Origin: an uncultured Fluviicola sp.
GTDB lineage: Bacteria > Bacteroidota > Bacteroidia > Flavobacteriales > Crocinitomicaceae
Reading direction: 5' to 3'
Assembly (NCBI RefSeq): GCF_946478805.1
Contig: NZ_CAMLDC010000002.1
Span: 224,954 to 288,953, forward strand
Length of the DNA: 64,000 nucleotides
Made by a program: the position numbers and the translations under genes
Shown: positions 44,389-54,206 of the stretch, piece after piece
How positions within the stretch are numbered: the stretch's first letter is position 1
Layout of the letters: each line of letters begins with the position of its first letter
The notes under the pieces: generated by a model
Told to the model about the DNA's origin: nothing
What the model saw: the letters and a program-made list of their open reading frames with translations, nothing else
Database searches by the model: none

Positions 44389-45086
44389 AACCGGCTACTC
44401 CCAATATTTTACTCGTTGAAGACGATCCCAACCTGGGATTGCTGTTGCTGGACCTTTTACAAACCGAGGGATTCAATGTGAAACTGATCCGCGACGGTGA
44501 AAGTGCTTTAACCCATTTTAAAAAGGGAGCTTTTTCATTGTGTTTGCTCGATATCATGTTGCCGAATGTAGACGGTTATACGATTGCCAATGAAATCCGG
44601 TTAATCGATCCCGATCTCCCGATCATTTTTATGACGGCAAAAGCTCTGAAGGAAGATAAACTGAAAGCCTACCAGATCGGAGCGGACGATTACATCGTAA
44701 AACCGTTCGACGAAGAGGAACTGATCTGGAAAATCAAAGCCTTTGTGAAACGGGTACCGATCCAAACCAAATCGTCCATTCCTCCTACTCTCATCGGACA
44801 TTACACTTTTGATTATGAGAACTTAAGTTTAAGTGACGGGAAACACACGCAAAGAATCACATCCAAAGAAGGAGAATTGCTGCTATTTCTTGTAAGCAAT
44901 AAAAACAAACTGGTGAAGCGTGAAGAAATCCTGCTTCAAATCTGGGGGCAAAATGATTACTTCATGGGACGGAGTCTGGATGTGTTCATTACGAAACTCC
45001 GAAAATACCTGAAAGGTGATCCGCACATCAAAATAGAAAATGTATTCAATGTGGGATTTATCTTCAAAGTCAATGAACTGAAATAA
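44385..45086 (+). CDS. OmpR-family response regulator
   Basis: A 233-residue regulator with receiver (about 5-120; EDDPN acidic pocket, phospho-acceptor D in LLDIMLPN, conserved K in VKPFDEEE) and an OmpR winged helix (about 135-230; TSKEGELLLFL and GRSLDVFITKLRKYL). It overlaps the kinase gene by 4 bp (ATGA). The four GTTA half-sites in front of the operon are its likely autoregulatory target. Confidence 0.92.
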   Translation: MKPATPNILLVEDDPNLGLLLLDLLQTEGFNVKLIRDGESALTHFKKGAFSLCLLDIMLPNVDGYTIANEIRLIDPDLPIIFMTAKALKEDKLKAYQIGADDYIVKPFDEEELIWKIKAFVKRVPIQTKSSIPPTLIGHYTFDYENLSLSDGKHTQRITSKEGELLLFLVSNKNKLVKREEILLQIWGQNDYFMGRSLDVFITKLRKYLKGDPHIKIENVFNVGFIFKVNELK

Positions 45087-45142
45087 AAAAGTATCATCCG
45101 CGCGGCGAATCATGCTTTTTCAAAGTTTGTTCCGGAACCGGT

Positions 45143-45478
45143 TCAATTCCGCTCGTAAACAACCCCGTTCAATTTCATGGTATAAGTCCACGGATCTGAA
45201 GGGTCTTGTGTAGGTTCCTGATCGATACTCAATTTCTTGGTAAATATTTTCATCACAGATCCTTTTACCCTGACTGTTCCTCTTACTGTAAACGTAGCTG
45301 CACCATAGGATTCATACACTCCTTTACTGTCCGATCCGATAACCAACGAATAACTTTTATCGGAATCATATCCCATCCAGGTCCCAACGTAATCCGAATT
45401 GACAGTTGCAACTTTTTTCTTGCAGGAAACAGCACACGAAAGAAGCGCGATGCTCAGCACATAAATAATTGTTTTCAT
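45143..45478 (-). CDS. Small lipoprotein
   Basis: A 111-residue protein with a lipoprotein leader (lipobox-like CAVSC followed by KKK) and a mature part of short beta strands (YVGTWMGYDSDKSYSL; KGVYESYGAATF), like the small lipocalin-type lipoproteins of Bacteroidota. No function is known. It ends convergent with the response regulator gene. Confidence 0.6.
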   Translation of the reverse strand: MKTIIYVLSIALLSCAVSCKKKVATVNSDYVGTWMGYDSDKSYSLVIGSDSKGVYESYGAATFTVRGTVRVKGSVMKIFTKKLSIDQEPTQDPSDPWTYTMKLNGVVYERN

Positions 45479-45539
45479 AACAAATGAATGCCTAAAATAT
45501 TAAATGGGAATTTAAGGTGGCGGTTCAAATTCCTGTGAA

Positions 45540-45687
45540 GATCCGGAAACTTTTCCCGACTAAAAAACTCCCGCAAAGTTAGCGTTTTTCGTGAACCCGT
45601 TTCTTCATTTGTTGGACATAGTTGAATGCTCAATTCATAATAGCCGCATTCAACAGCTAAATCTTTCAGTTTATATTCTTTGTCCAT
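45540..45687 (-). pseudogene. Possible remnant of an AraC-family C-terminal domain
   Basis: The frame starting at 45687 reads EYKLKDLAVECGYY, very like the AraC helix-turn-helix of the intact gene at 46431 (IAFECGYYDHAHLSNE). After GYY the similarity appears to move to another frame, which reads EHSTMSNK and then meets a stop. This suggests a decayed, frameshifted fragment. The rest of the gap from 45478 to 45820 shows nothing else. Confidence 0.28.
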
Positions 45688-45820
45688 GAATTTTAAAAGT
45701 CGCTTTGTTTTTTTTGTGATACCCTTGGATCCAGTTTGATGCCGACACTATCCCAATAGTATTGCAGGTAACGTTTTTATTGACGAATATAACCTCTTTT
45801 TTGCAAGCATCAGTTTCGCG

Positions 45821-46357
45821 CTATTTTTCTTTTCGCGTATAAACCAGTTGCACCAATCCCGTATCAAACGTTTTTTGGGATACGAATTCAAGTGTTTGTT
45901 CAGGCCTTCCATCTTTAAACAGCCTTGTTCCATTTCCTAATAAAACGGGAATAACCGATATTGTAAACTCATCGACCAAATCGTGTTTCAATAGTTCATT
46001 GATTACTTCTGCCCCGCCGTCACAATAAATAGTTTTCCCTTTTTCAGATTTTAGCCGTTTGACTAATTCAGTGAGATCTCCCGTATAGAAAATGGTTCTG
46101 CCTACTTGCGGCCTTTCAGTTCGGGTTATGACATACACACCCCGTTGTCCATTGTCGTAATGAGATGGGCCGACTTCTTTAAGCACATAATCATAAGTTC
46201 TTCTACCAATGATCAGTGTATCAATTGTGTCTGTAAATGCTTTATAACCATAGTCCTCCCCTTCCTTTTCAACGAGTTTTAAGAAACTGAGGTCGTCATT
46301 CGGTTTTGCAATGTAGCCGTCTAAACTTGCTGCAATGAAAAGTGCTATTTTTCGCAT
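45821..46357 (-). CDS. Dihydrofolate reductase-like / RibD C-terminal family protein
   Basis: From the ATG at 46357 it is 178 residues with the family opening RKIALFIAASLDGYIAKPN, then LIIGRRTYDYVL, YCDGGAEVINELL and PVLLGNGTRLF. Proteins of this family have a DHFR fold and bind NADPH; most act on unknown substrates. The in-frame extension upstream overlaps the AraC gene and is rejected. It is cotranscribed with that AraC regulator. Confidence 0.87.
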   Translation of the reverse strand: MRKIALFIAASLDGYIAKPNDDLSFLKLVEKEGEDYGYKAFTDTIDTLIIGRRTYDYVLKEVGPSHYDNGQRGVYVITRTERPQVGRTIFYTGDLTELVKRLKSEKGKTIYCDGGAEVINELLKHDLVDEFTISVIPVLLGNGTRLFKDGRPEQTLEFVSQKTFDTGLVQLVYTRKEK

Positions 46358-46430
46358 CTGCTTTAATTTTAAATGTTTCTTCAAAATTACTTTTCCTCTA
46401 CCGGTGTCACTTTGTAAAAATGCGACAAAA

Positions 46431-47165
46431 TTAAAGCAATGATGGTGAAAGCCCGGTGTTTCGCTTGATTTCATTGCTCAGATGCGCATGGTCGTAGTAG
46501 CCACATTCAAATGCAATATCCAATAAACTCCTGTTTTGATTTGAATTTTTGATTAATCTTAACGCATTCTGAAACCGAATGATATTGGCATATTCTTTTG
46601 GCGATAGTCCGATGAGCCTTTTAAAATTCCGTTCCAATTGTCTGACTGTCGTGAAATTCCGTTTTGATAATTCGTAAATACCGATTTGTCCTTTTGTTGC
46701 GTGTATATCGTTGATAACCGATTCCAGCCGGTTCTGTTTGCTTTTTATTCGTTCTGAAAAGAACCGATCAAAATAATCGAATGGATTTGCACTTGCTTTA
46801 TCCACATTAAATGAATTGGATCTTTCAAATTCAATGGTGTCGTTGGTCAACTCATTTTGTGAGGCATGGCTGTAGAAATTTGCAAAAGTTGCGGGTTTCA
46901 GGCACACACCTATTAAATGCGTATCGGTATCAATCAAGCTGTCTTTAAAGGTAGTCATTGCACCAACTACGTAAGTTTTCCCAAACTCCAGTGAAACCGA
47001 ACCGTTGTCAGTCAAACAAGTAGCTCCCAGATTCATTAACACACCTGCACACCCATCCGGAAAAACCCGTTCCCACTTTTCTTCCTGCTCATTTCCCTTC
47101 AGTTCCCAATAAAAATGAATAAAGGGGGCTAATTCTTTACCTGGTTTTATTAGTTTGTACTCCAT
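46431..47165 (-). CDS. AraC-family transcriptional regulator
   Basis: A 244-residue regulator. The N-terminal part (about 1-135; MEYKLIKPGKELAPFIHFYW) is the ligand-domain type found in many Bacteroidota AraC proteins, and the C-terminal part (about 150-244) is the double helix-turn-helix (QLERNFKRLIGLSPKEYANI and LLDIAFECGYYDHAHLSNE). It lies upstream of the DHFR-like gene and may regulate it. The effector is unknown. Confidence 0.9.
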   Translation of the reverse strand: MEYKLIKPGKELAPFIHFYWELKGNEQEEKWERVFPDGCAGVLMNLGATCLTDNGSVSLEFGKTYVVGAMTTFKDSLIDTDTHLIGVCLKPATFANFYSHASQNELTNDTIEFERSNSFNVDKASANPFDYFDRFFSERIKSKQNRLESVINDIHATKGQIGIYELSKRNFTTVRQLERNFKRLIGLSPKEYANIIRFQNALRLIKNSNQNRSLLDIAFECGYYDHAHLSNEIKRNTGLSPSLL

Positions 47166-47203
47166 TGTTTCTCCGATGCTGTTCGTAAAATGAGTGCCAA
47201 TTG

Positions 47204-47256
47204 GTTATGGATTAATATAGTTGATTTTTTTGCTTCATTCAACACTGAAAGAAAAA
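47204..47256 (+). repeat. Copy 1 of a short dispersed intergenic repeat
   Basis: GTTATGGATTAATATAG followed by TTGATTTTTTTGCTTCATTCA and CTGAAAGAAAAA resembles 48828-48899 (GTTTATGGACGAATATAG, TTGATTTTTCCTTCATTCA, CTGAAAGAAAAA). Its role is unknown. Confidence 0.4.
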
Positions 47257-47353
47257 TACCCCAAAGTGAGCAACGGTGCGAGAGAAGCGCGTGAAAAGAA
47301 AAAGAATACAAAACAATGAAGAAAAGAGATTCTTTTGCAACGGCGGATCCATC

Positions 47354-48277
47354 TCAATAATAACTGATTTTTCTTTTTAAAACGGATATCAATTTACCAT
47401 TTAATTTCCGTCGCTCGCATGTGGTCCAATTACCTTGCTGATCATAGGCATAGACATTTATAAATGAATCGTGTTCATCAATAACGCCCTTTTTCCGGGT
47501 GACACTTTTCGATTTGTTTCCGTACTGATCGTAACCGTATTCGAACTCATTGAAGACTCCACGCGCATCCACTCTTAAGGAAATCGATATGATCCTATTC
47601 TCTTTATCATAGTCATAAGTGGTGATGCTAACATCCGAAGTGGTGGAATCCGAGCGGAAAATCAGGTTGTTTTGCGCATCATAACGATTGATTGTTTTGG
47701 ATAAAAAATCCCCCGCACTGAATAGCGTTGAACTTACCAGGTTTCCATCCTGATACCTGTCTACGTGTTTAAACAATTCCTTTGTTCCTTCAATTTCCCG
47801 GTAGATTACCAACGAATCCGAAATCAACTCGTATTTATTCTGTTCTTTCCTTTCGACAAGTTTGATCTCAAACAGGTGCGCCTTCTGTTCAATCCGCAAC
47901 TTTTGGCAGAATCTGGAAAGCATAAGCCTACCCTCCTTATTCAATACCTTGTAATCTATAAAAATAATGCTGTCGGTCTTCTCAGCCAACGAAACCGTTT
48001 TCAAACAATTTCCCATTTTATCAAATGAATACTTATATCGGTAGGAAAACCGTTGCTGTTCCAGGTAACCGCTTTCTTCTACCAGGTTTCCTTTTTTATC
48101 AAACCTGAAGTTCTCCTTTGTGGCGTAATTCGGAAGCAATGAATCGGGAACTGATTTTTCAGATACGGACAAAACCGGTTCATCCGGGAAAGGGACCTTG
48201 TGCGTGTTTTGAGGAGGCGTGCATGACCACACCAACAAGCTTATCAGGAACAGGAAACCAATTTTGAGATGCATCAT
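47354..48277 (-). CDS. Lipoprotein with YD/RHS-like repeats
   Basis: A 307-residue lipoprotein (lipobox LVWSC). The mature part is a run of short beta repeats with YD/RHS character (FDKKGNLVEESGYLEQQRF, YDAQNNLIFRSDS, YDQYGNKSKSVTR, YDQQGNWTTCERR). Such cell-envelope proteins are frequent in Bacteroidota; it lacks an RHS toxin tail and is much shorter than RHS toxins, so a toxin role is not suggested. Function unknown. Confidence 0.7.
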   Translation of the reverse strand: MMHLKIGFLFLISLLVWSCTPPQNTHKVPFPDEPVLSVSEKSVPDSLLPNYATKENFRFDKKGNLVEESGYLEQQRFSYRYKYSFDKMGNCLKTVSLAEKTDSIIFIDYKVLNKEGRLMLSRFCQKLRIEQKAHLFEIKLVERKEQNKYELISDSLVIYREIEGTKELFKHVDRYQDGNLVSSTLFSAGDFLSKTINRYDAQNNLIFRSDSTTSDVSITTYDYDKENRIISISLRVDARGVFNEFEYGYDQYGNKSKSVTRKKGVIDEHDSFINVYAYDQQGNWTTCERRKLNGKLISVLKRKISYY

Positions 48278-48424
48278 TATCCGGATAGATTTTGTTGGAG
48301 TTTATGTACGCAGGCAAAAATACGAATTTGGACTCGATCACAAAAGTTGAAGAGGACTCGTTGGAAAACAACTGAGTGTAGCTAAATGCCGGGTTTCACC
48401 GACCCCATCCAGTTTGGGAAACTA

Positions 48425-48739
48425 CTAAAAATTGATTGTCGCTTCCTGGTTTCCACATTTCACATAAATACCGATTGTGCTGGGATCGCTATGCCCAACA
48501 ATGAACGTATTCTGTTCCGTATGCGGCAATTCAGCGCTGTTGTCTTGTATAACAGTGAGTTCTATCCCTTCGTATTTCTGACCGTTGTAAGTAACGGTTC
48601 CCAATGATTGGTATCCACCATAGTTGATATCCAGGCTGTAACCAATGTTTGTATAAGTTGAAATTGTAATCGAATATACTTCCGGAGCATCCTGCTGAAT
48701 GCCCACTATTTCAAAGTTGTAGTTGGTTGGTATTTCCAT
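48425..48739 (-). CDS. Hypothetical small beta-rich protein
   Basis: A 104-residue protein without signal peptide or membrane helix, rich in beta-prone residues (YSITISTYTNIGYSLDINYGG; GTVTYNGQKYEGIELTVIQ). No family is recognised. It sits alone between the YD-repeat lipoprotein gene and a T9SS protein gene, so its status as a real gene rests on its protein-like composition only. Confidence 0.5.
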   Translation of the reverse strand: MEIPTNYNFEIVGIQQDAPEVYSITISTYTNIGYSLDINYGGYQSLGTVTYNGQKYEGIELTVIQDNSAELPHTEQNTFIVGHSDPSTIGIYVKCGNQEATINF

Positions 48740-48827
48740 AGTCCCAGTGGTTTTTATTGTTTATTATCTGTTAATCTCAATTGTTTTCAAAGGCATTTTT
48801 ATTCCTGTATCGAAGTTTCGATACCTT

Positions 48828-48899
48828 GTTTATGGACGAATATAGTTGATTTTTCCTTCATTCAGTCTCAGAACTCACACTCGATCCTGAAAGAAAAAA
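48828..48899 (+). repeat. Copy 2 of a short dispersed intergenic repeat
   Basis: This copy shares AATATAGTTGATTTTT, TTCATTCA and CTGAAAGAAAAA with 47204-47256, with an extra 25 bases or so inside. It runs into the terminator hairpin at 48894. Confidence 0.4.
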
Positions 48900-48927
48900 G
48901 CGAACCACTCTTGTAATTCGCTTTTTT
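48894..48927. terminator. Terminator after the T9SS propeller gene
   Basis: AAAAAAGCGAA (48894-48904) pairs perfectly with TTCGCTTTTTT (48917-48927). It is symmetric and usable in both directions, downstream of the minus-strand gene ending at 48943. Confidence 0.8.
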
Positions 48928-48942
48928 GTTTTTTGAACTATT

Positions 48943-51528
48943 TTAGTGTTTAACAACCCGTTTCATTATTTTTCCGTTCTCCGTTGAGATTTCAAATAAT
49001 AAGATTCCATTTGAAAAATTGGACAAATCAATGAAATCATTGGAAGTAATTTCTCTTGAAAGCAGTTGCTTCCCATTGATGTCACGAACGATCAGATCAG
49101 CAGTTCCTGATTCGAAACGAATAGCGATTTTACCAGAAGCAGGATTCGGGAAAATTGCTACGTTTTCCATCTCCAATTCTGAGGTTTTCAACACTACCGT
49201 ATTGTTTTCCACGTACATATCTCCAGTTATAACTATTCCTTCAAAGCTATTTTCCTCACAATATAAGCTCAATTGAATCGTATACCAACCATTTCCATTC
49301 ACTTCATAAAGCGCGGGGATTTGCATTACACCTGAAGGAGAGATTATTTCCCATTGTGCTTGTACAGTGGTTGAATTTACGAACGATACAGATAGAAGCC
49401 TTGCATAGGTTACCGATACAAGCTGCTGACCACACAATTCCTGTACACGCCCCATGCGGGAAACGAGTATAGACTCTGAAACAGAAGATGTTCCGAAGAA
49501 ATGAGCCGGATCCGGGATCACAAACCTTCCGTTCAATCCGTTTCCGCAGGAATTATATCCATCAAGTGTGTAAAGTCCTTCACAAAATCCGAAAAGATCT
49601 GCAGAGCCGTTCACCACTTCGTTCTGGCCGGATACTCCGGTTACAAAAGATTCACCTGAAGCAGAAGAAAGTGTCACCGATCCGTTACAATTGCTTGCCG
49701 GGTCAAGCGTATATGTATTTACGTTCATTGAATCGACAGATGAACAATTGAATTTAAGCAGATTCCCATCCACTTTTGAAGCCCATCCCTCCTGATCGGG
49801 TGTCATTGTGATGGCAGATATCTGCACTTGGGAAGGAGTTGCTTCTGGTAACCAGGTTACCCCGGCATCCAGCGTTACCAGCATTACCCCATCATAACCT
49901 GAAGCCCTTCCATTGGTCGAAGAACTGAAAGAAACAGTTGCCAGGACGCTGGTTGTACCGGAGTTTTGTTGGATCCATGTATTTCCGTTGTCATATGTTG
50001 ACAAAATCAACCCATTAGAACCAACAACGTAAGCTGTGTCCTGGGCGGGAAATGCCATGTCAGCGAAAAAATAAGTTCCCGCAGGAGTAATCGCATCCCA
50101 ATTTGTTCCACCGTTTGTAGTCCTGAATATTTCCTGGCCAGTGATTGTCATCCCAGTATCCACATTCAGAAAATCAACACTGGAATAGTTGGTTCCCGGA
50201 ACCCAATCGGATGTCCAGCTGCTACCTCCGTTTATTGTCTTATTAATGTACGACGGACCAACAATATAGCCAACCTGTGGTGTTGGAAAGTCAATGTCTA
50301 ATAGATTACTTCCCTGTGGGGAGATTTGGGTCACATACCAATTTACTCCATCATCATTGGTGTGGAAAGCCGTGCCTTGGTCATCGATTATCCACACCGT
50401 GTTGGGGGCTGAGATTTCCAACTTCAAATAGGAAACCTGAAGAGGTGATTCGATTAACGACCAGGTGTTTCCTCCATCAATGGTATGCATGACTGTTCCT
50501 CTTATCCCACATGCCCATCCTTCAGTGTTCGAGGAGAATTCAATATCGGTTAACCCCCAACCAGATCCGGTGTATAGGGAAGACCAGGTAAGTCCGCCAT
50601 CAGAAGTTACCTGGATCTCTGTGAGCACAGAAGACGCTCTCCAACCATGTAATGAGTCAATGAAGTACATTTGGGAGTAGTTGCGATTTGCCAAAACAGA
50701 CATATTCACCCAGGTATTCCCTCCGTCAGTGGTTCTAAAACATGCCCCCTGATCTCCATGGACGAAGCCCGTACTTGCTGAAGTGAAGTATACGGAAGGG
50801 AACGATGGATTTGGAACAGAGGAAGTCTGCCAGGTCAGACCCCCATCTATTGTGGTTTTGAAAACTCCATTCTGACCAACGATATACCCCACCAGATTGC
50901 TAGTAAAATATACATCTGTCAACCATAAACCTGCCGTTCCCTGGGGCTCTGTCCAACTTAAACCTCCATCGTGTGACACGATGAGATTTCCATAACCAGG
51001 ATCCTGCCCTACTGCAATCATCGTATTTTCATCCACGAACTGTAATGCTCCAAGGTAAAAATTCGGATTAGCGAAAATCGTATCCCATGTTTGTCCGCCA
51101 TCTGTTGTTTTCCATACCATAGATCCTGTAACAAGAACAATTCCCACTGTATCATTCAAAAAATTGATTTCTTCGAAAATATTATTCATTGTATCAACAA
51201 CAATCTCGTTCCAATTCTCTCCATCCGTAGTTTCAAGAATTTTGTGCAGCATTGTTACATAACCGTGTGTTGCAGACAGCATATCTATCGAAACCGAAGC
51301 ACTATAGGCATCATAATTTCCCTGAAGCGACCAGGTGTTCCCACCATCAGCGGTATGCGCAATGTAGCCGCTCACCGTAGTGACCCAGCCGTTGTTAAGG
51401 TCCGTAAATTCCATATCTGTGGGGCTGAATTGTGTTGCCTGCGGAACATTTTCCCACGCAGATTGACCAAATAAATTTCCTGAAACAATAAAAACAGAAA
51501 GAATGATTAAGATGATTGGTTTATTCAT
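48943..51528 (-). CDS. Secreted Ycf48/BNR beta-propeller protein with T9SS sorting domain
   Basis: An 861-residue protein with a signal peptide (NKPIILIILSVFIVSGNLFGQ). About 30-600 is made of Ycf48/photosystem II stability-like repeats, each with a TxDGGxTW Asp-box (HTADGGNTWSLQ, KTTDGGQTWDTI, HTIDGGNTWSLI). A Cys-containing middle region follows and a type A T9SS sorting domain ends the protein (from about 780, VAIFPNPASGKIAIRFE). It is exported to the cell surface. The ligand or role is unknown. Confidence 0.88.
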   Translation of the reverse strand: MNKPIILIILSVFIVSGNLFGQSAWENVPQATQFSPTDMEFTDLNNGWVTTVSGYIAHTADGGNTWSLQGNYDAYSASVSIDMLSATHGYVTMLHKILETTDGENWNEIVVDTMNNIFEEINFLNDTVGIVLVTGSMVWKTTDGGQTWDTIFANPNFYLGALQFVDENTMIAVGQDPGYGNLIVSHDGGLSWTEPQGTAGLWLTDVYFTSNLVGYIVGQNGVFKTTIDGGLTWQTSSVPNPSFPSVYFTSASTGFVHGDQGACFRTTDGGNTWVNMSVLANRNYSQMYFIDSLHGWRASSVLTEIQVTSDGGLTWSSLYTGSGWGLTDIEFSSNTEGWACGIRGTVMHTIDGGNTWSLIESPLQVSYLKLEISAPNTVWIIDDQGTAFHTNDDGVNWYVTQISPQGSNLLDIDFPTPQVGYIVGPSYINKTINGGSSWTSDWVPGTNYSSVDFLNVDTGMTITGQEIFRTTNGGTNWDAITPAGTYFFADMAFPAQDTAYVVGSNGLILSTYDNGNTWIQQNSGTTSVLATVSFSSSTNGRASGYDGVMLVTLDAGVTWLPEATPSQVQISAITMTPDQEGWASKVDGNLLKFNCSSVDSMNVNTYTLDPASNCNGSVTLSSASGESFVTGVSGQNEVVNGSADLFGFCEGLYTLDGYNSCGNGLNGRFVIPDPAHFFGTSSVSESILVSRMGRVQELCGQQLVSVTYARLLSVSFVNSTTVQAQWEIISPSGVMQIPALYEVNGNGWYTIQLSLYCEENSFEGIVITGDMYVENNTVVLKTSELEMENVAIFPNPASGKIAIRFESGTADLIVRDINGKQLLSREITSNDFIDLSNFSNGILLFEISTENGKIMKRVVKH

Positions 51529-51638
51529 AGTCTAAGAAAAAAGGTGTTATAAAGTACAAAAGTAATAAAATTACGGATCGAAGAGTCGACAAGCTGAACC
51601 TTGTGAACTCAACACGTATCCGGAGCCGGAGCCTTGAT

Positions 51639-54158
51639 TTAAGAACCGGAGTATTTTTTAAAAAACCAAACTTTTAACAGATCTGCCGTAATGATGTATG
51701 TTGCAACAATTAACAGTATGGCACCGAGATTAACCAGCGGCAGCGGCGACAAACCAAAATCATCGGCAAAGGGTAAATAAGGCAACCCGATGGTGATGAT
51801 CAAAGCAATTACACTCAGGATAAAAAGATACTTTCCGGGTTTACTTTTGAAGAAGTTTTTGTGCGTACGGATAACGAAAACAATGAACAGTTCGGAAAGA
51901 ACCGATTCTATAAACCAACCCGTTTGAAATTCCGCTTGTTTCACTTTCAGCAGGAAATAAAGAGTCAAAAAGGTCATGAGATCGAACAGGGAACTATGAA
52001 TACCAAATACCACCATATAATTGCGAATGATTTTCAGGTTCCACTTGCCGGAACGTTCCAGTTGTTCTTTGTCTACATTGTCTGTTGAAACTGTCAGGAA
52101 AGGGAAATCGGTGAGGAAATTGGTTAACAATATTTGTTTCGGAAGCATGGGCAAAAACGGCAACACCAGGGAAGCCGCGGCAACACTGCACATATTACCA
52201 AACGTGGATCCCGTGCTGATGTAAAGATATTTCAGGGTATTGGCAAAGGTTTTTCTTCCTTGTTTAATCCCTTCAGCTATCACCATCAATTCTTTTTCCA
52301 TCAACACAAAGTCCGCAGCTTCTTTTGCCACGTCCACAGCGTTATCTACGGATATCCCCACATCAGCGGCATTGATCGCCGAGACATCGTTGATCCCGTC
52401 TCCCATGTAGGCAACTGTAAACGATTTTTTGAGGGCCAAAATGATCCGTTCCTTTTGCTGCGGTTCTACTTCTGCAAAAATGTGCGTATTCTTCGCCTGT
52501 TGCGCCAATGTTTCATCGCTGAGATCCGGAAGTTCCTTTCCTGTCATAATTACGGGCTCTTTGATCCCGATTGCAGCTGCAATAGATGCTGCAACATTTT
52601 TATTATCCCCGGTAATGATCTTTAAACCTACGTGGAGTTGGAGAAGTTTATCAATGGTACCGGGAATGTCTGATTTCACGGGATCGCTCATGGTCACAAA
52701 TCCTGCAAAGACCATTTCTGATTCCAGGTCCTTTGAAATGGCGGCTGCCTCCATGTTTTTGTAACAAATGGCAATGGCCCTGAGGCCCTTCTTTCCATAT
52801 TCCTCAAACTTTTCCTGAATCTTTTCTTTGTATGCTGAAATATCTTCGATACGGTAGTCTGACAATTTCAATTTAGAGCAAATACTCAATACCTGGGTGA
52901 ACGCGCCTTTGCAAATCAGCAAATTTTGTCCTTCCGCAGTAATGGCAATACTCAGCCTTTTGCGAATAAAATCATAAGGAACTTCACCGATCTTTGACGT
53001 TGAAGGATGCACCTCCAGTTTCAATTGCCTCAAAGCATCATCTATGGGATTGGCATATCCTGTTTCAAAGGAAGCATTCCAAAAAGCCAGTTGCTTTACA
53101 AATTCACTTTCTTGTCCCTGTCCGTCCGTGATACCGGCAATTTTAATTACTCCTTCGGTGATGGTACCGGTTTTGTCGGTACACAACAGGTTTACTTCGC
53201 CAAGGTTTTGAATGGAATTCAGTTTCTTTACAATGACCTTTTTCTCCAGCAGGCGTTTTGCCCCGGCACTCATGGCGATGGTGGTAATTGCAGGCAACAG
53301 TTCGGGCGCCATCCCAACTGCCAGTGCCAATGCAAAAAGTGCAGAATCAATGACACCTTTGTGATTTAACAGGTTTACGACCAGGACAAAAACAGCCAAT
53401 GTCAGGGTAATTTTCATCAGGAAGAAACCGAAATCCTTGATCCCTTTTTCAAATGCAGTCTCAATCGTTTGCGAAGCACTTTTTGCAATGCTGCCAAACA
53501 ATGTGCTTTCACCGGTTTGAATAACGAATGCTTTGGCATTCCCGCTGACAATGTTTGTGCCTTCCCAGAGACAATTGGTCCTTTTTGACAATACCGCATC
53601 TTCATCCACTATTCCGGCTTCTTTCCTCGCCGGGTACGATTCCCCCGTTAAACTGGACTCATTTACGTGAAGTTCATTCGATTCGATCAGCAGGCAATCT
53701 GCCGGCAACATGTCTCCAGCTTTCAGAATAACCACATCACCTTTTACTACCAGCTCCGATTTGATCTCCGTTGCTTTTCCGTCACGAAGAACGGTTGCTT
53801 TTTTCGAAACCAATGACTGAAGTTTTTCCACTACTTTGCCTGCATTTCTCTCCTGGAAAAAACTAAGCAGCCCCGTGGATAAAACGATGAAGAGAATGAT
53901 AAAGACATCCGAGGTATCGCCCAGGAATCCGGAAATAATAACCGCCCCGATCAGCAAGGCCATCAGCGGACTTATAAATTGGCGGACAAAAAGTAAAATA
54001 TCTTTGTGGAACCCTGATCTATTGGAAGGTTTAACGCCCTCATTCGATAAAATCTTATTGGCGGCTGCCTGCGACAAACCAATTTCAGAGCTGTTTAATT
54101 TTTGGAACCAATAGTCCGTATCCAATTTCCAAAATTTATTTTCTGTCTCTTTTTCCAC
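51639..54158 (-). CDS. mgtA: Magnesium-translocating P-type ATPase
   Basis: An 839-residue P3B ATPase, with start codon GTG and no nearby in-frame ATG. The M4 segment GMAPELLPAITTIAMSAGAKR matches MgtA/MgtB rather than Ca2+ or Cu+ pumps. TGES, CTDKTGTIT and GDGINDVSAI motifs are present, as are about ten membrane helices. It imports Mg2+ from the periplasm. A 58-residue two-helix membrane protein is encoded 48 bp upstream on the same strand. Confidence 0.92.
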   Translation of the reverse strand: MEKETENKFWKLDTDYWFQKLNSSEIGLSQAAANKILSNEGVKPSNRSGFHKDILLFVRQFISPLMALLIGAVIISGFLGDTSDVFIILFIVLSTGLLSFFQERNAGKVVEKLQSLVSKKATVLRDGKATEIKSELVVKGDVVILKAGDMLPADCLLIESNELHVNESSLTGESYPARKEAGIVDEDAVLSKRTNCLWEGTNIVSGNAKAFVIQTGESTLFGSIAKSASQTIETAFEKGIKDFGFFLMKITLTLAVFVLVVNLLNHKGVIDSALFALALAVGMAPELLPAITTIAMSAGAKRLLEKKVIVKKLNSIQNLGEVNLLCTDKTGTITEGVIKIAGITDGQGQESEFVKQLAFWNASFETGYANPIDDALRQLKLEVHPSTSKIGEVPYDFIRKRLSIAITAEGQNLLICKGAFTQVLSICSKLKLSDYRIEDISAYKEKIQEKFEEYGKKGLRAIAICYKNMEAAAISKDLESEMVFAGFVTMSDPVKSDIPGTIDKLLQLHVGLKIITGDNKNVAASIAAAIGIKEPVIMTGKELPDLSDETLAQQAKNTHIFAEVEPQQKERIILALKKSFTVAYMGDGINDVSAINAADVGISVDNAVDVAKEAADFVLMEKELMVIAEGIKQGRKTFANTLKYLYISTGSTFGNMCSVAAASLVLPFLPMLPKQILLTNFLTDFPFLTVSTDNVDKEQLERSGKWNLKIIRNYMVVFGIHSSLFDLMTFLTLYFLLKVKQAEFQTGWFIESVLSELFIVFVIRTHKNFFKSKPGKYLFILSVIALIITIGLPYLPFADDFGLSPLPLVNLGAILLIVATYIITADLLKVWFFKKYSGS

Positions 54159-54206
54159 AAGAATTATTCTAATATTGAATCCGAACGCTGGCCTCTAACC
54201 GGGTTA

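Noticed and set aside
47354..48277. RHS-type polymorphic toxin
   Set aside because: It is a lipoprotein of 307 residues with only a few YD-like repeats and no toxin domain or immunity gene.
48386..48607. Plus-strand frame opposite the 104-residue hypothetical gene
   Set aside because: Its composition is poorer than the minus-strand frame and it has no leader or motif.
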